In this document: positions 22,970 through 32,254 of the stretch, in pieces
Position numbering within the stretch: position 1 is the first letter of the stretch
Layout of the letters: the number at the start of each line of letters is the position of its first letter
DNA from: Embleya sp040605455
GTDB lineage: Bacteria; Actinomycetota; Actinomycetes; Streptomycetales; Streptomycetaceae
DNA length: 36,115 nt
Direction of reading: 5' to 3'
NCBI RefSeq assembly: GCF_040605455.1
Contig: NZ_JBEXCV010000095.1
Location: 1-36,115, forward strand
Made by a program: the position numbers and the translations under genes
The notes under the pieces: generated by a model
Told to the model about the DNA's origin: nothing
Seen by the model: only the letters and a program-made list of their open reading frames with translations
Database searches by the model: none

Positions 22970-24123
22970 GCGCCGTCGCCCTTCTTCTTCCGGGCGGCAC
23001 GCGGCGCGGCGGCCTTGCTCTCGTCCTTGTCGACCGTCTTGCGGGTCGCGACCCGCTTGCCGGCCGCCGCGCCCGAGGTGCGCTTGAGCGGCGGCGCCGT
23101 ACCGACCTCCTTGGTCGCCCGGCGCAGCGGCGCCTCGCCCTCCTCGACCCGCTCCACGTCCTGTACCGGCGTCTGGGACACCGGCGACTCGGTGAACGAG
23201 GCCGCGGAAGGCACCCGCGCCGCCTCCAGCGCGGCCCGGGCCAGCGTCGCCGCGTACACGTCGTCCGGATCCAGCCGGCGCAGCTCCTCGGCGACCAGGT
23301 CGGATGCCTCACGGCGCTTGAGCGCGACCACCCGGTCCGGCTGACCGGGCGAGGACAGCGACGCCATCATCCCGTCCGGACGGTCGATCACGATCTCGCC
23401 GTCCTCGGTCACCAGTGTCACCGAGGTGATCCCGGGGCCGCCGGTCTCCACCCGCTCCACGTCGACCTCGAGCCGGTCGGTCAGCCACAGCGCGAGCAGT
23501 TCCGCGCTCGGGTTGCCCGCCTTCGCGCCGACCTTCGCGCCCAGGATCCGGCTGTACTTCTGGTCCAGCGCCGCGGCCAGCAGGCTGCGCCACGGTGTGG
23601 TCCGAGTCCAGGCCAGGTCGGTGTCGCCCGGCGTGTACGCGCTCGCTCGCAGCCGCAGCACATCGGCCCGGCGCGGCGGCGCGGCGGCGTCGGTCACCCG
23701 ACGCGTGGCCAGCGCGCCCAGCAGGTCCTTGCTGGGCACCTCCGGCGCACGCCCGGGCCACCACACCACGACCGGTGCGTCCGGCAGCAGCAGCGGCAGC
23801 ACGACCGACTCGGCGTGGTCGGCCAACTCGCCGTGCATGCGCAGCAGTACGGTCTCGCCCACGCCCGAGTCGCCGACCCGGACCTCGGCGTCCAGGCGCG
23901 GCGCGATCTCCGCCCCCGGGCGGCCGATCACCACGAGGATCCGCGACGGATGCTCACGGGCGGCCGTGCTCGCGGCCTTCATCGCGTCGTACTGGTTGGC
24001 CTCGTCGGTGACGATGACCAGGGTGAGCACCATGCCCAGGGTGGGGCTGCCCATCCCGCGGCGGGCCTCCACCAGTGCGGCATTGATCTTGCTCGACTTG
24101 GTGTCCGTCAGATCGATCATCAT
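22966..24123 (-). CDS. opcA: OpcA, glucose-6-phosphate dehydrogenase assembly protein
   Basis: A 385-residue OpcA, which is needed for proper assembly or allosteric control of G6PDH in cyanobacteria and actinobacteria. It opens MMIDLTDTKSSKINAALVEAR and keeps the core VIVTDEANQYDAMKAA, PDAPVVVWWPG and DLAWTRTTPWRSLLAAALDQ. After about residue 300 is an unusual tail of about 85 residues rich in Lys, Arg, Ala and Ser (ending RAARKKKGDGA), probably disordered. It overlaps zwf and pgl by four bases on either side. The first ATG (24123) was used; the second codon is also ATG. Confidence 0.94.
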   Translation of the reverse strand: MMIDLTDTKSSKINAALVEARRGMGSPTLGMVLTLVIVTDEANQYDAMKAASTAAREHPSRILVVIGRPGAEIAPRLDAEVRVGDSGVGETVLLRMHGELADHAESVVLPLLLPDAPVVVWWPGRAPEVPSKDLLGALATRRVTDAAAPPRRADVLRLRASAYTPGDTDLAWTRTTPWRSLLAAALDQKYSRILGAKVGAKAGNPSAELLALWLTDRLEVDVERVETGGPGITSVTLVTEDGEIVIDRPDGMMASLSSPGQPDRVVALKRREASDLVAEELRRLDPDDVYAATLARAALEAARVPSAASFTESPVSQTPVQDVERVEEGEAPLRRATKEVGTAPPLKRTSGAAAGKRVATRKTVDKDESKAAAPRAARKKKGDGA

Positions 24124-25676
24124 GGGCGGCGCCAGCTCCGTCCGTCACGTGCGAGCATCTCGTCGGCCGCGTCGGGACCCCAGGTCCCCGACACGTAGGG
24201 CTCGGGCTTGCCGTGCTGTGCCCAGTGCTCCTCGATCGGGTCGAGGATCTTCCAGGACAGCTCGACCTCCTCGTGCCGAGGGAACAGCGGCGCGTCGCCG
24301 AGCAGGACGTCGAGCAGCAGTCGCTCGTACGCCTCCGGGCTCGACTCGGTGAACGATTCGCCGTACGCGAAGTCCATGTTGACGTCGCGCACCTCCATCG
24401 CGGTGCCCGGCACCTTGGAGCCGAACCGCACCGTCATGCCCTCGTCCGGCTGCACCCGAATGACCAGGGCGTTCTGCCCCAGTTCCTCGGTCGCGGTGGC
24501 GTCGAAGGGCAGGTGCGGCGCGCGCTGGAAGACCACCGCGATCTCGGTGACCCGGCGGCCGAGCCGCTTGCCCGCACGCAGGTAGAAGGGCACGCCCGCC
24601 CAGCGGCGGTTGGCGATCTCCAGCTTGATCGCGGCGTAGGTGTCGGTGCGCGAGTCCGGCGGGATTCCGTCCTCTTCGAGGTAGCCCTTGGCCAACTCGC
24701 CGCCCTGCCAGCCGCGGGTGTACTGGGCCCGGACGGTGCCGCGCGAGAGGTCGTCGGGCAGCTTGATCGAGCTGAGCACCTTGAGCTTCTCGGCGACCAG
24801 CGAGTCGGCGTCGAAGGACACCGGCTCCTCCATCGCGGTCAGCGCGAGCAGTTGGAGCAGGTGGTTCTGGATCACGTCGCGCGCGGCGCCGATGCCGTCG
24901 TAGTACCCCGCCCGGCCGCCGATGCCGATGTCCTCGGCCATGGTGATCTGGATGTGGTCCACGTAGGACCGGTTCCACAGCGGCTCGAACATGGTGTTGG
25001 CGAAGCGCAACGCCATGATGTTCTGGACGGTTTCCTTGCCCAGGTAATGGTCGATCCGGAAGACCGATTCGGGCGGGAAGACCTCGTCGACGACCTTGTT
25101 CAGCTCGCGCGCGCTCTTGAGGTCGTGCCCGAACGGCTTCTCGATCACCACGCGGCGCCACGAGTCGGCCTTGGGGTCGGCGAGTCCGTGCTCCTTGAGC
25201 TGGCGAACCACCTCGGGGAAAGCCTTCGGCGGCACCGACAGGTAGAACGCGTGGTTGCCCTGGGTGCCCTGCTGCTCGTCCAGCTCGTCGATCGTCTGGC
25301 GCAGCTGGTCGAACGCCTTGCCGTCGTCGAACTCGCCCTGGACGAACCGGAATCCCTCGGAAAGCTGCTGCCAGACCTCTTCCCGGAAGGGGGTCCGGGC
25401 GTGTTCCTTGACCGCCTCGTAGACGACCTGGGCGAAGTCCTGGTTCTCCCAGTCGCGCCGGGCGAACCCGGTCAGCGCGAAGCCCGGCGGCAGCAGACCG
25501 CGGTTGGCCAGGTCGTAGATCGCCGGCATCAGCTTCTTGCGGGACAGGTCGCCGGTGACGCCGAAGATGACCAGGCCGGACGGGCCCGCGATACGCGGGA
25601 GTCGGCGGTCCTGCGGGTCGCGCAGCGGGTTCTCCGGCCACACGGCCGGCTTGGACTTGCCGACCTTGGGGCTCAT
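24120..25676 (-). CDS. zwf: Glucose-6-phosphate 1-dehydrogenase
   Basis: A 518-residue NADP-linked enzyme and the entry point of the oxidative pentose-phosphate pathway. The Rossmann motif is FGVTGDLSRKKLMPAIYDL near residues 34-52. The catalytic histidine region is RIDHYLGKETVQNIMALRF, preceded by VVIEKPFGHDLKSA. The C-terminal domain ends YVSGTWGPDAADEMLARDGRSWRRP. The ATG at 25676 overlaps the pgi stop (ATGA). With opcA and pgl downstream, this is the standard actinobacterial unit for NADPH supply. Confidence 0.97.
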   Translation of the reverse strand: MSPKVGKSKPAVWPENPLRDPQDRRLPRIAGPSGLVIFGVTGDLSRKKLMPAIYDLANRGLLPPGFALTGFARRDWENQDFAQVVYEAVKEHARTPFREEVWQQLSEGFRFVQGEFDDGKAFDQLRQTIDELDEQQGTQGNHAFYLSVPPKAFPEVVRQLKEHGLADPKADSWRRVVIEKPFGHDLKSARELNKVVDEVFPPESVFRIDHYLGKETVQNIMALRFANTMFEPLWNRSYVDHIQITMAEDIGIGGRAGYYDGIGAARDVIQNHLLQLLALTAMEEPVSFDADSLVAEKLKVLSSIKLPDDLSRGTVRAQYTRGWQGGELAKGYLEEDGIPPDSRTDTYAAIKLEIANRRWAGVPFYLRAGKRLGRRVTEIAVVFQRAPHLPFDATATEELGQNALVIRVQPDEGMTVRFGSKVPGTAMEVRDVNMDFAYGESFTESSPEAYERLLLDVLLGDAPLFPRHEEVELSWKILDPIEEHWAQHGKPEPYVSGTWGPDAADEMLARDGRSWRRP

Positions 25677-27355
25677 CGAGCCGCTCCGTCCGCGAGGGCA
25701 CGGGCGGCGTCGAGCAGTTGCCCGAGTCCGGTCGCGCGGTCGGTCAGGTGCAGACGCAGCACCGGGCGCTCGCGCGAGGTGATCGCGCCGAGGTCGCCCA
25801 GCGCCTGGGCCAGTTGCAGCCGGCCGAAGCTGTACGGCTTGGCCGGCACGTCCAGGTCCTCGGCGTTCGCGCCGGTGATCTGGAGGAACACGCCGACCGC
25901 GGGCCCGCCCTTGTGGAACTGGCCGGTGGAGTGCAGGAATCGCGGCGCCCAGCCGAAGGTGACCTGCTCGCCCGCCAGCGCCTCGGCCAGCCACGGCCGC
26001 AGCTTGGGCGCGTCCGTGTCGCCGAGCCGGTCCAGGTAGGCCATCACCGCGAGGTAGCCGTTGTCCGGCACCGTCGCGAGCAACGCGCGCAGCGCACCGG
26101 TGAGATCGCTCGCCCCGTCGAGCAGCACGGCGTCGCCGTGCACCTCGACCGCGCCGTCCACGAAGGCCGGTTCGCCCACCGGCAGCGGGCCGTCGTCGCC
26201 CGCCTTGGTCAGCAGCGCGCCGGTGTTGTCCTTGGACTCCTGCACGTTGGGCTGGTCGAACGGGTCGATGCCGATCACCCGACCGGCAACCGCGGTCGCG
26301 TACTCCCACAGCAACAACTGCGCGCCCAGCGGCCCGGAGACGCGCAGGTCGACATCGGGCCGGTCGATCTCCTCGTCACCGATCACCGTGCGCACCGCGT
26401 CGGCGCCCACCGCGTGGTCGAACCCGGGCGCGTCCACGCCCTCGACCACGACCGGCAGGACGCCGCGGCCCTGCTTGCCGGTGGACTCGGCGATCAACTG
26501 CTCGGCCCAGTCGCCGAAGCCGACGATGTCGCCGGTGTCGGCGAGCACGAGCTTGTCCCGGCCGTGGTTGGCGGCGGCGCCGAGCACCGCGCCCAGCAGC
26601 AGGCCCGGGTTGTCCCGGTCGCCGGCCAGCGCGGGTGCGAGCGCGGCGGCGTCGTCGAGGAGTTGCTCGACGTCCACGCCGGCCAGTGCGCTGGGCACCA
26701 GGCCGAACGCGGTCAGCGCCGAGTATCGGCCACCGACGTTCGGGTCGGCGAGCACGATCGTGTAGCCGGCGTTGCGCGCGGTGTTCTCCAGCGGCGAGCC
26801 CGGGTCGGTGACGACCACGATCCGGCCGGCGAGCTGGTCGTTGGTCAACCCCTCGTCCAGGAAGGCCTGTTCGAACGCGCGGCGGTGGCTGTCGGTCTCC
26901 ACGGTGCCGCCGCTCTTGCTGGAGACGACCACGACGGTGCGCTCCAGGTCGTCGCCGAGCGCGCGGCGGACCTGGGCGGGGTCGGTGGTGTCCAGCACGG
27001 TGAGCTTCTTGCCGTAGGTGGCGGTGATCACCTCGGGCGCCAGCGACGAGCCGCCCATGCCGGCCAGGACCACGTGGTCCAGGCCCTCGGCGCTCAGGCG
27101 CTCGCGCAGTTCGGCGAGTTGCGGCAGCAACGCGCGCGAGGAAGCGGGCAGATCCACCCAACCCAGGCGGATCGCGGCCAGCGATTCGGCCTCCGGACCC
27201 CACAGCGTGGCGTCGGAGGCGACCAGGCGCGCGGGCACCTTGTCCACGACGCAGGCGGTGATGACTTCGGCGACTGCGGCGGCGTGCGATAGGTCACCGG
27301 AAACGGTGACATCCACGCCGCCGGCGGTCACGCGTTCGTCGTTTGCGTGTACCAC
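25673..27355 (-). CDS. pgi: Glucose-6-phosphate isomerase
   Basis: A 560-residue enzyme interconverting glucose-6-phosphate and fructose-6-phosphate, feeding zwf. It carries two SIS-type sugar-binding halves: HVVLAGMGGSSLAPEV, VVVSSKSGGTVETDSHRRAF and RIVVVTDPGSPLENTARNAGY in the first, and FGDWAEQLIAESTGKQGRGVLPV and VIGIDPFDQPNVQESKD in the second. The GTG at 27355 follows AGGAGGG at about ten bases. It is the first of four genes coupled by overlaps. Placing pgi inside the zwf operon is typical of streptomycete pentose-phosphate clusters. Confidence 0.94.
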   Translation of the reverse strand: MVHANDERVTAGGVDVTVSGDLSHAAAVAEVITACVVDKVPARLVASDATLWGPEAESLAAIRLGWVDLPASSRALLPQLAELRERLSAEGLDHVVLAGMGGSSLAPEVITATYGKKLTVLDTTDPAQVRRALGDDLERTVVVVSSKSGGTVETDSHRRAFEQAFLDEGLTNDQLAGRIVVVTDPGSPLENTARNAGYTIVLADPNVGGRYSALTAFGLVPSALAGVDVEQLLDDAAALAPALAGDRDNPGLLLGAVLGAAANHGRDKLVLADTGDIVGFGDWAEQLIAESTGKQGRGVLPVVVEGVDAPGFDHAVGADAVRTVIGDEEIDRPDVDLRVSGPLGAQLLLWEYATAVAGRVIGIDPFDQPNVQESKDNTGALLTKAGDDGPLPVGEPAFVDGAVEVHGDAVLLDGASDLTGALRALLATVPDNGYLAVMAYLDRLGDTDAPKLRPWLAEALAGEQVTFGWAPRFLHSTGQFHKGGPAVGVFLQITGANAEDLDVPAKPYSFGRLQLAQALGDLGAITSRERPVLRLHLTDRATGLGQLLDAARALADGAAR

Positions 27356-27483
27356 GGGCGGTCAGCCCTCCTATTAATGGGGTGGGAGTGTGCTGAAATC
27401 ATGCCCTGATTGCGTGGAGTATCCGTCCCGTCGCCGCCGAACGGGTCACATTCGGCGGCGCCGGGACGAAGGGGTGCTGCGCC

Positions 27484-27504
27484 GGTCGGCGAGGGAGGCC
27501 GACC
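27484..27504 (-). terminator. Possible hairpin after tal
   Basis: GGTCGGC (27484-27490) and GCCGACC (27498-27504) form a seven-base stem about 50 bases beyond the tal stop. It is short, so this is only a candidate. Confidence 0.35.
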
Positions 27505-27555
27505 AGGTCATGCGGTCTGCGGTGATGGAACGGGTGCTGCTCGGTCCGGCGGGCG

Positions 27556-28668
27556 TCAGCCCTTGGCGAGCCGCTCCAGCTCGCCCTGCACGGACGCGAG
27601 CAGCTCGTTCCAGGAGGTCTCGAACTTCTCGACGCCCTCCTCCTCGAGCAGGTCGACGACCTCGTCGTAGGAGATGCCGAGCTTGGCGATCGCGTCCAGG
27701 TCGGCCTGGGCCGACTCGTACGTGCCGTGCACGGTGTCGCCGGTGATGTCGCCCTGCTCCGCGACCGCGTCCAGGGTGGCCTCGGGCATCGTGTTCACGA
27801 CGCCCTTGACGACCAGGTCGTCCACGTACATCGTGGCGCGGTACGCCGGGTCCTTGACGCCGGTCGAGGCCCACAGCGGGCGCTGCGGCCGGGCGCCGGC
27901 GGCGGCGAGGGCCTGCCACCGCTCCGTGCCGAACACCTCTTCGTACGCCTGGTAGGCGAGTCGCGCGTTGGCGACCGCCGCCTTGCCGGCCGCCTTCTTG
28001 GCGTCGTCGGTGCCCAGGGCCTTGAGGCGCTTGTCGATCTCGGTGTCCACGCGGGACACGAAGAAGGACGCCACGGACTCGATCTTGGAGATGTCCAGAC
28101 CGGCCGCGCGGGCGCGCTCGATGCCCTCGACGTACGCCTCCATCACCTCGCGGTAGCGGGCCAGCGAGAAGATCAGCGTGACGTTGACGCTGATGCCCTC
28201 GGCGAGCGCCTGCGAGATCGCGGGCAGGCCGGGCTTGGTGGCCGGGATCTTGATGAACAGGTTCGGCCGGTCGACGAGCCACCACAGCTGGCGGGCCTCG
28301 GCGATGGTCGGCTCGCTCTTGTGCGCGAGGCGGGGGTCGACCTCGATCGACACCCGACCGTCGACCCCGTTCGTCGCGTCGTAGACCGGGCGCAGCACGT
28401 CGCACGCCTGGCGAACGTCGGCCGAGGTGATCATCCGCACGGCCTCTTCGACCGTCACGCCGCGCACGGCGAGGTCGCGCAGCTGCGTGTCGTAGACGTC
28501 GTTGCCGGTGATCGCCTTCTGGAAGATCGCCGGGTTGGTGGTCACGCCGACGACCTCGCGGTCGCGGACGAGTTCCTGCAGGTTGCCGGACTCCAGCCGC
28601 GTCCGGCTCAGGTCGTCGAGCCACACAGCCACGCCCTCGGCGGACAGGCGACGCAGGGGTTCCGTCAT
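27556..28668 (-). CDS. tal: Transaldolase
   Basis: A 370-residue enzyme of the long actinobacterial TalB-like type, moving a dihydroxyacetone unit between sugar phosphates in the non-oxidative pentose-phosphate pathway. Marks are VAVWLDDLSRTRLESG, VVGVTTNPAIFQKAI near residue 40, the Schiff-base lysine in LFIKIPATKPGLPAI, NVTLIFSLARYREVMEAY and RPLWASTGVKDPAYRAT. The ATG at 28668 has AGGAG nine bases upstream. It lies 126 bases after tkt, and the gap holds two inverted repeats. Confidence 0.96.
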   Translation of the reverse strand: MTEPLRRLSAEGVAVWLDDLSRTRLESGNLQELVRDREVVGVTTNPAIFQKAITGNDVYDTQLRDLAVRGVTVEEAVRMITSADVRQACDVLRPVYDATNGVDGRVSIEVDPRLAHKSEPTIAEARQLWWLVDRPNLFIKIPATKPGLPAISQALAEGISVNVTLIFSLARYREVMEAYVEGIERARAAGLDISKIESVASFFVSRVDTEIDKRLKALGTDDAKKAAGKAAVANARLAYQAYEEVFGTERWQALAAAGARPQRPLWASTGVKDPAYRATMYVDDLVVKGVVNTMPEATLDAVAEQGDITGDTVHGTYESAQADLDAIAKLGISYDEVVDLLEEEGVEKFETSWNELLASVQGELERLAKG

Positions 28669-28691
28669 GACACTTTGCTCCTTCTCGAGTC

Positions 28692-28711
28692 GGCGGCCGG
28701 ATCCGGCCGCC
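28692..28711. repeat. 20-bp perfect palindrome before tal
   Basis: Ten-base arms GGCGGCCGGA/TCCGGCCGCC with no spacer lie just upstream of the tal Shine-Dalgarno in the minus-strand leader. It may be a processing or stability element, or chance in GC-rich DNA. Confidence 0.5.
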
Positions 28712-28739
28712 TCGTGGGCGGCGGATCGGCGCCCGGCGC

Positions 28740-28777
28740 GGGCGGTGTCGGGCGGATGTTGCCACCCGACACCGCCC
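28740..28777 (-). terminator. Hairpin between tkt and tal
   Basis: Thirteen-base perfect arms (28740-28752 and 28765-28777) enclose a 12-base loop, starting about 17 bases after the tkt stop. On the minus strand it could terminate most tkt transcripts or cap a processed end, lowering tal expression relative to tkt. Confidence 0.65.
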
Positions 28778-28794
28778 ACAGGGTTACGTGATCT

Positions 28795-30885
28795 TCAGCT
28801 ACCGGCGTGCGCCAGGGATTCCCGAGCGGCCGAAACGACCGCCTCGTGGGTCAGCCCGAACTCGGCGAACAACTTCTTGTAGTCCGCCGACGCGCCGAAG
28901 TGCTCCAGCGAGACGATCCGGCCCGTGTCGCCGACCAGCTCGCGCCAGCCCTGCGCGATGCCGGCCTCGACCGAGACGCGCGCCTTGACCGCCGGCGGCA
29001 GCACCTGCTCGCGGTACGCCTGGTCCTGCTCGTTGAACCACTCCAGGCACGGCAGCGAGACCACCCGGGTCGGCACGCCCTCGGCCTCCAGCACCTCGCG
29101 CGCCGCGACCGCCGTCTGCACCTCGGAGCCGGTGCCGATCAGGATCACCTGCGGGGTCCCGCTGGACGCCTCGGCCAGCACGTAGCCACCGCGCGCGGTG
29201 CCCTCGGCCGAGCCGAACTCGGTACGGTCCCAGGTCGGTACGTCCTGGCGGGTGAGCAGGATGCCGGCCGGGCGGTCGGTGGTCTCCAGGATCTTGCGCC
29301 ACGCCACCGCGACCTCGTTCGCGTCCGCCGGGCGGACCACGTCCAGGCCGGGGATCGCGCGCAGCGCCGCGATGTGCTCGATCGGCTGGTGGGTCGGACC
29401 GTCCTCGCCCAGGCCGATCGAGTCGTGCGTCCACACGTACGTCGTGGGCAGCTTCATCAGCGCGGCGAGCCGCACGGCCGGGCGCATGTAGTCGCTGAAC
29501 ACCAGGAACGTGCCGCCGTAGATGCGCGTCCCGCCGTGCAGCGCGATGCCGTTCATGGTCGAACCCATGGCGTGCTCGCGGATGCCCCAGTGCACGGTGC
29601 GACCGTAGGGGTTCGCGCCCTTGAGCGCGTTGCCCTCGGGCAGGAACGAACTGCCCTCGTCGATGGTGGTGTTGTTCGACTCGGCCAGGTCGGCGGAGCC
29701 GCCCCACAGCTCGGGGATGACCGCGCCGAGCGCGGCGAGCACCTTGCCGGATGCCTTGCGGGTGGCGACCGGCTTGCCGGCCTCGAACTCCGGCAGCACC
29801 TTCTCCCAGCCGTCGGGCAGCCGTCGGGCGGAGATCCGGGCGTGCTCGGCCGCGCGCTCGGGGTTGGTCTCGGCCCACTTGGCGAAGTCGCTCTTCCAGG
29901 CGTCGTGCGCGGCGCGGCCCCGGTCGACGACCTTGTGGGCGTGCGCCAGCACGTCGTCGGCGACCTCGAAGTTCTGCGCCGGGTCGAAGCCCAGCACCTT
30001 CTTGGTGGCCGCGACCTCTTCGGCGCCCAGCGCCGAGCCGTGCGCCTTGCCGGTGTTCTGCGCGTTCGGCGCGGGCCACGCGATGATCGTGCGCATGCCG
30101 ATCATGGTCGGCCGGCCGGTCTCCGCCTTGCCCGCCTCCAGCGCCGCGCTCAGCGCCTCGACGTCGATGTCGCCGTTGGCCTGCGGCTCGACCCGGATGG
30201 TGTGCCAGCCGTAGGCCGCGTAGCGGGCGAGGACGTCCTCGCTGAACGCGGTCTCGGTGTCACCCTCGATCGAGATGTGGTTGTCGTCGTAGACCACCAC
30301 GAGGTTGCCGAGCTTCTGGTGACCGGCGAGCGAGCTGGCCTCGGCGGAGATGCCCTCTTCGAGGTCGCCGTCGGAGGCGATCACCCAGATGGTGTGATCG
30401 AACGGCGAGGTGCCGGGGGCGGCCTCGGGGTCGAACAGGCCGCGCTCGTAGCGGGCGGCCATCGCCATGCCGACCGCGTTGGCCACGCCCTGGCCGAGCG
30501 GCCCGGTGGTGGTCTCGACGCCGGCGGTGTGGCCGTGCTCCGGGTGACCGGGCGTGCGGCTGCCCCAGGTGCGGAACGACTTGAGGTCGTCCAGGGTCAG
30601 GCCGTAGCCGGACAGGTAGAGCTGCGTGTAAAGGGTCAGGCTGGTGTGACCCGGGGACAGCACGAAGCGGTCGCGGCCGGTCCAGTCCGGGTCGGTCGGG
30701 TCGTGGCGCAGGAACTTCTGCCAGATGAGGTAGGCCGCGGGGGCCAGGCTCATGGCCGTTCCGGGGTGGCCGTTACCGACCTTCTGAACGGCGTCCATCG
30801 CCAGCACACGAGCGGTGTCGACGGCTCGCTTGTCGAGGTCGCTCCAGTCGAGAGAGCTGTTGTCGGGGGTCGGCTTGGTGCTCAC
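28795..30885 (-). CDS. tkt: Transketolase
   Basis: A 696-residue thiamine-diphosphate enzyme exchanging two-carbon ketol units in the pentose-phosphate pathway. Motifs are GNGHPGTAMSLAPAAYLIW near residue 38, the ThDP site SDGDLEEGISAEASSLAGH near residue 170 ending in NHISIEG, the catalytic glutamate in HWGIREHAMGSTMNG, and THDSIGLGEDGPTHQPIEH. The C-terminal domain ends SADYKKLFAEFGLT. The start is GTG at 30885 with AAGGAG eleven bases upstream. It is divergent from ctaB, the usual streptomycete arrangement. Confidence 0.97.
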   Translation of the reverse strand: MSTKPTPDNSSLDWSDLDKRAVDTARVLAMDAVQKVGNGHPGTAMSLAPAAYLIWQKFLRHDPTDPDWTGRDRFVLSPGHTSLTLYTQLYLSGYGLTLDDLKSFRTWGSRTPGHPEHGHTAGVETTTGPLGQGVANAVGMAMAARYERGLFDPEAAPGTSPFDHTIWVIASDGDLEEGISAEASSLAGHQKLGNLVVVYDDNHISIEGDTETAFSEDVLARYAAYGWHTIRVEPQANGDIDVEALSAALEAGKAETGRPTMIGMRTIIAWPAPNAQNTGKAHGSALGAEEVAATKKVLGFDPAQNFEVADDVLAHAHKVVDRGRAAHDAWKSDFAKWAETNPERAAEHARISARRLPDGWEKVLPEFEAGKPVATRKASGKVLAALGAVIPELWGGSADLAESNNTTIDEGSSFLPEGNALKGANPYGRTVHWGIREHAMGSTMNGIALHGGTRIYGGTFLVFSDYMRPAVRLAALMKLPTTYVWTHDSIGLGEDGPTHQPIEHIAALRAIPGLDVVRPADANEVAVAWRKILETTDRPAGILLTRQDVPTWDRTEFGSAEGTARGGYVLAEASSGTPQVILIGTGSEVQTAVAAREVLEAEGVPTRVVSLPCLEWFNEQDQAYREQVLPPAVKARVSVEAGIAQGWRELVGDTGRIVSLEHFGASADYKKLFAEFGLTHEAVVSAARESLAHAGS

Positions 30886-31309
30886 CCTGGTCAGGGCTCC
30901 TTCCGGGGTCTTCCGGTATAGGCCGAAAAAAAGCGGCCGGCTCGGGGTCCATGCCCCGGCGCCTCAGGCACGTGGCCGAGCCTACCGGGGGCGGCATGCT
31001 CCCTTGCTCGGTGGACGGCCACCGGGGTGGTGACGTTCGCCCCGTGGACAGGACGGGAGGTACGCGGGGGCGACGCGCGACGCACGGTGGACGCGGGACT
31101 CCACGCACGGCGCCCTTCGCCTCGGCTACCCGGCGGTGCGGTGGGCATGCCCCGGAGGGTTTGTGCCCCTGGTGAGGGACTACAGTTTCCTGCTAGTGGG
31201 TCCGGGCCTCGACGTCCCGACGCCGCTTGATACCGCTTACATATTGACGAGCAAACCGGCTTCCGGGCGGCACCCGGGCCCGGCCGAAAACGCTGCTGAT
31301 GGGGTGTTC
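30886..31309. promoter_or_regulatory. Divergent tkt/ctaB control region
   Basis: 424 bases without a gene. On the tkt side the minus strand has a possible -10 TATACC (30920-30915), about 30 bases before the GTG. Directly upstream of it lies GGCCG-N8-CGGCC (30921-30938), whose loop is a seven-base A/T run that is rare in this genome. On the ctaB side, an AT-rich patch at about 31228-31246 (TTGATA, TACATATTGAC) is the best promoter candidate, but the -35/-10 spacing is unclear. Confidence 0.45.
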
Positions 31310-32254
31310 GTGACAGCCGTCGAATCCCGACCGGCCGGGCTGGTGGGAAATGCGCCCGCGGGCGCCCGCCCGCCGATGGCCCGGATTCTCGCATTCGTGG
31401 CCCTCACCAAGCCGCGCATCATCGAACTGCTGCTGATCAGCACGATCCCGGTGATGTTCCTTGCGGCGGACGGGCTGCCGGATCTGGGTCTGGTGCTTCT
31501 GGTCGTGTTCGGTGGCTACCTCTCGGCAGGCAGCGCCAATGCCTTCAACATGTACATCGACCGGGACATCGACCGGCTGATGCACCGCACCGAGCGGCGA
31601 CCGCTGGTCACGGGGATGGTGTCGCCGCGCGAGTCGATCGTGTTCGCGAGCACGCTCGGAGTGATTTCCACCGCGTGGTTCTGGTTCCTGGTCAATCCGC
31701 TGTCGGCGGCTCTTTCGGTCTTCGCGATCTTCTATTACGTGGTCGTGTACACGATGCTTCTCAAGCGGCGCACGCCGCAGAACATCGTGTGGGGCGGCAT
31801 CGCCGGCTGCATGCAGGTGTTGATCGGCTGGACCGCGGTGACGAATTCGCTGGATTGGGCACCGGTGGTGCTCTTCGCGGTGGTCTTCTTCTGGACGCCG
31901 CCGCACTATTGGCCGCTGTCGATGAAGTTCACCGACGACTACACCAACGCCGGCGTGCCGATGTTGCCCGTGGTCGCGGGCAACAAGGTCGTGGCGAAGC
32001 AGATCGTGGCCTACAGCTGGGTCATGGTCGGTGTGTCGATGCTGCTGTGGCCGGCCGCGGACACCGGCCCGCTCTACCCGACCGCGGCGGCGCTGCTGGG
32101 CGTCGCGTGGCTCTGGGAGGCGCACGGTCTCCAGCGTCGGGCCAAGGCCGAGGTCACCGGTGGCAAGCTCAAGGAAATGCGGCTGTTCCACTGGTCGATC
32201 ACCTACCTGACGCTCCTGTTCGTCGCGGTGGCCGTCGACCCGCTGCTGTTCTGA
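31310..32254 (+). CDS. ctaB: Protoheme IX farnesyltransferase (heme O synthase)
   Basis: A 314-residue UbiA-family prenyltransferase in the membrane that farnesylates heme B to heme O, the substrate of CtaA. About nine hydrophobic helices are visible. The first prenyl-diphosphate motif is NAFNMYIDRDIDRLMHRTERRPL near residues 75-97; the second conserved loop is DDYTNAGVPMLPVVAG. FFWTPPHYWPLSMKF is also canonical. I chose GTG 31310 (VTAVESRPAGL), matching what I recall of Streptomyces CtaB N-termini; GTG 31304 is an alternative. It ends in a hydrophobic VDPLLF tail. Confidence 0.95.
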   Translation: MTAVESRPAGLVGNAPAGARPPMARILAFVALTKPRIIELLLISTIPVMFLAADGLPDLGLVLLVVFGGYLSAGSANAFNMYIDRDIDRLMHRTERRPLVTGMVSPRESIVFASTLGVISTAWFWFLVNPLSAALSVFAIFYYVVVYTMLLKRRTPQNIVWGGIAGCMQVLIGWTAVTNSLDWAPVVLFAVVFFWTPPHYWPLSMKFTDDYTNAGVPMLPVVAGNKVVAKQIVAYSWVMVGVSMLLWPAADTGPLYPTAAALLGVAWLWEAHGLQRRAKAEVTGGKLKEMRLFHWSITYLTLLFVAVAVDPLLF

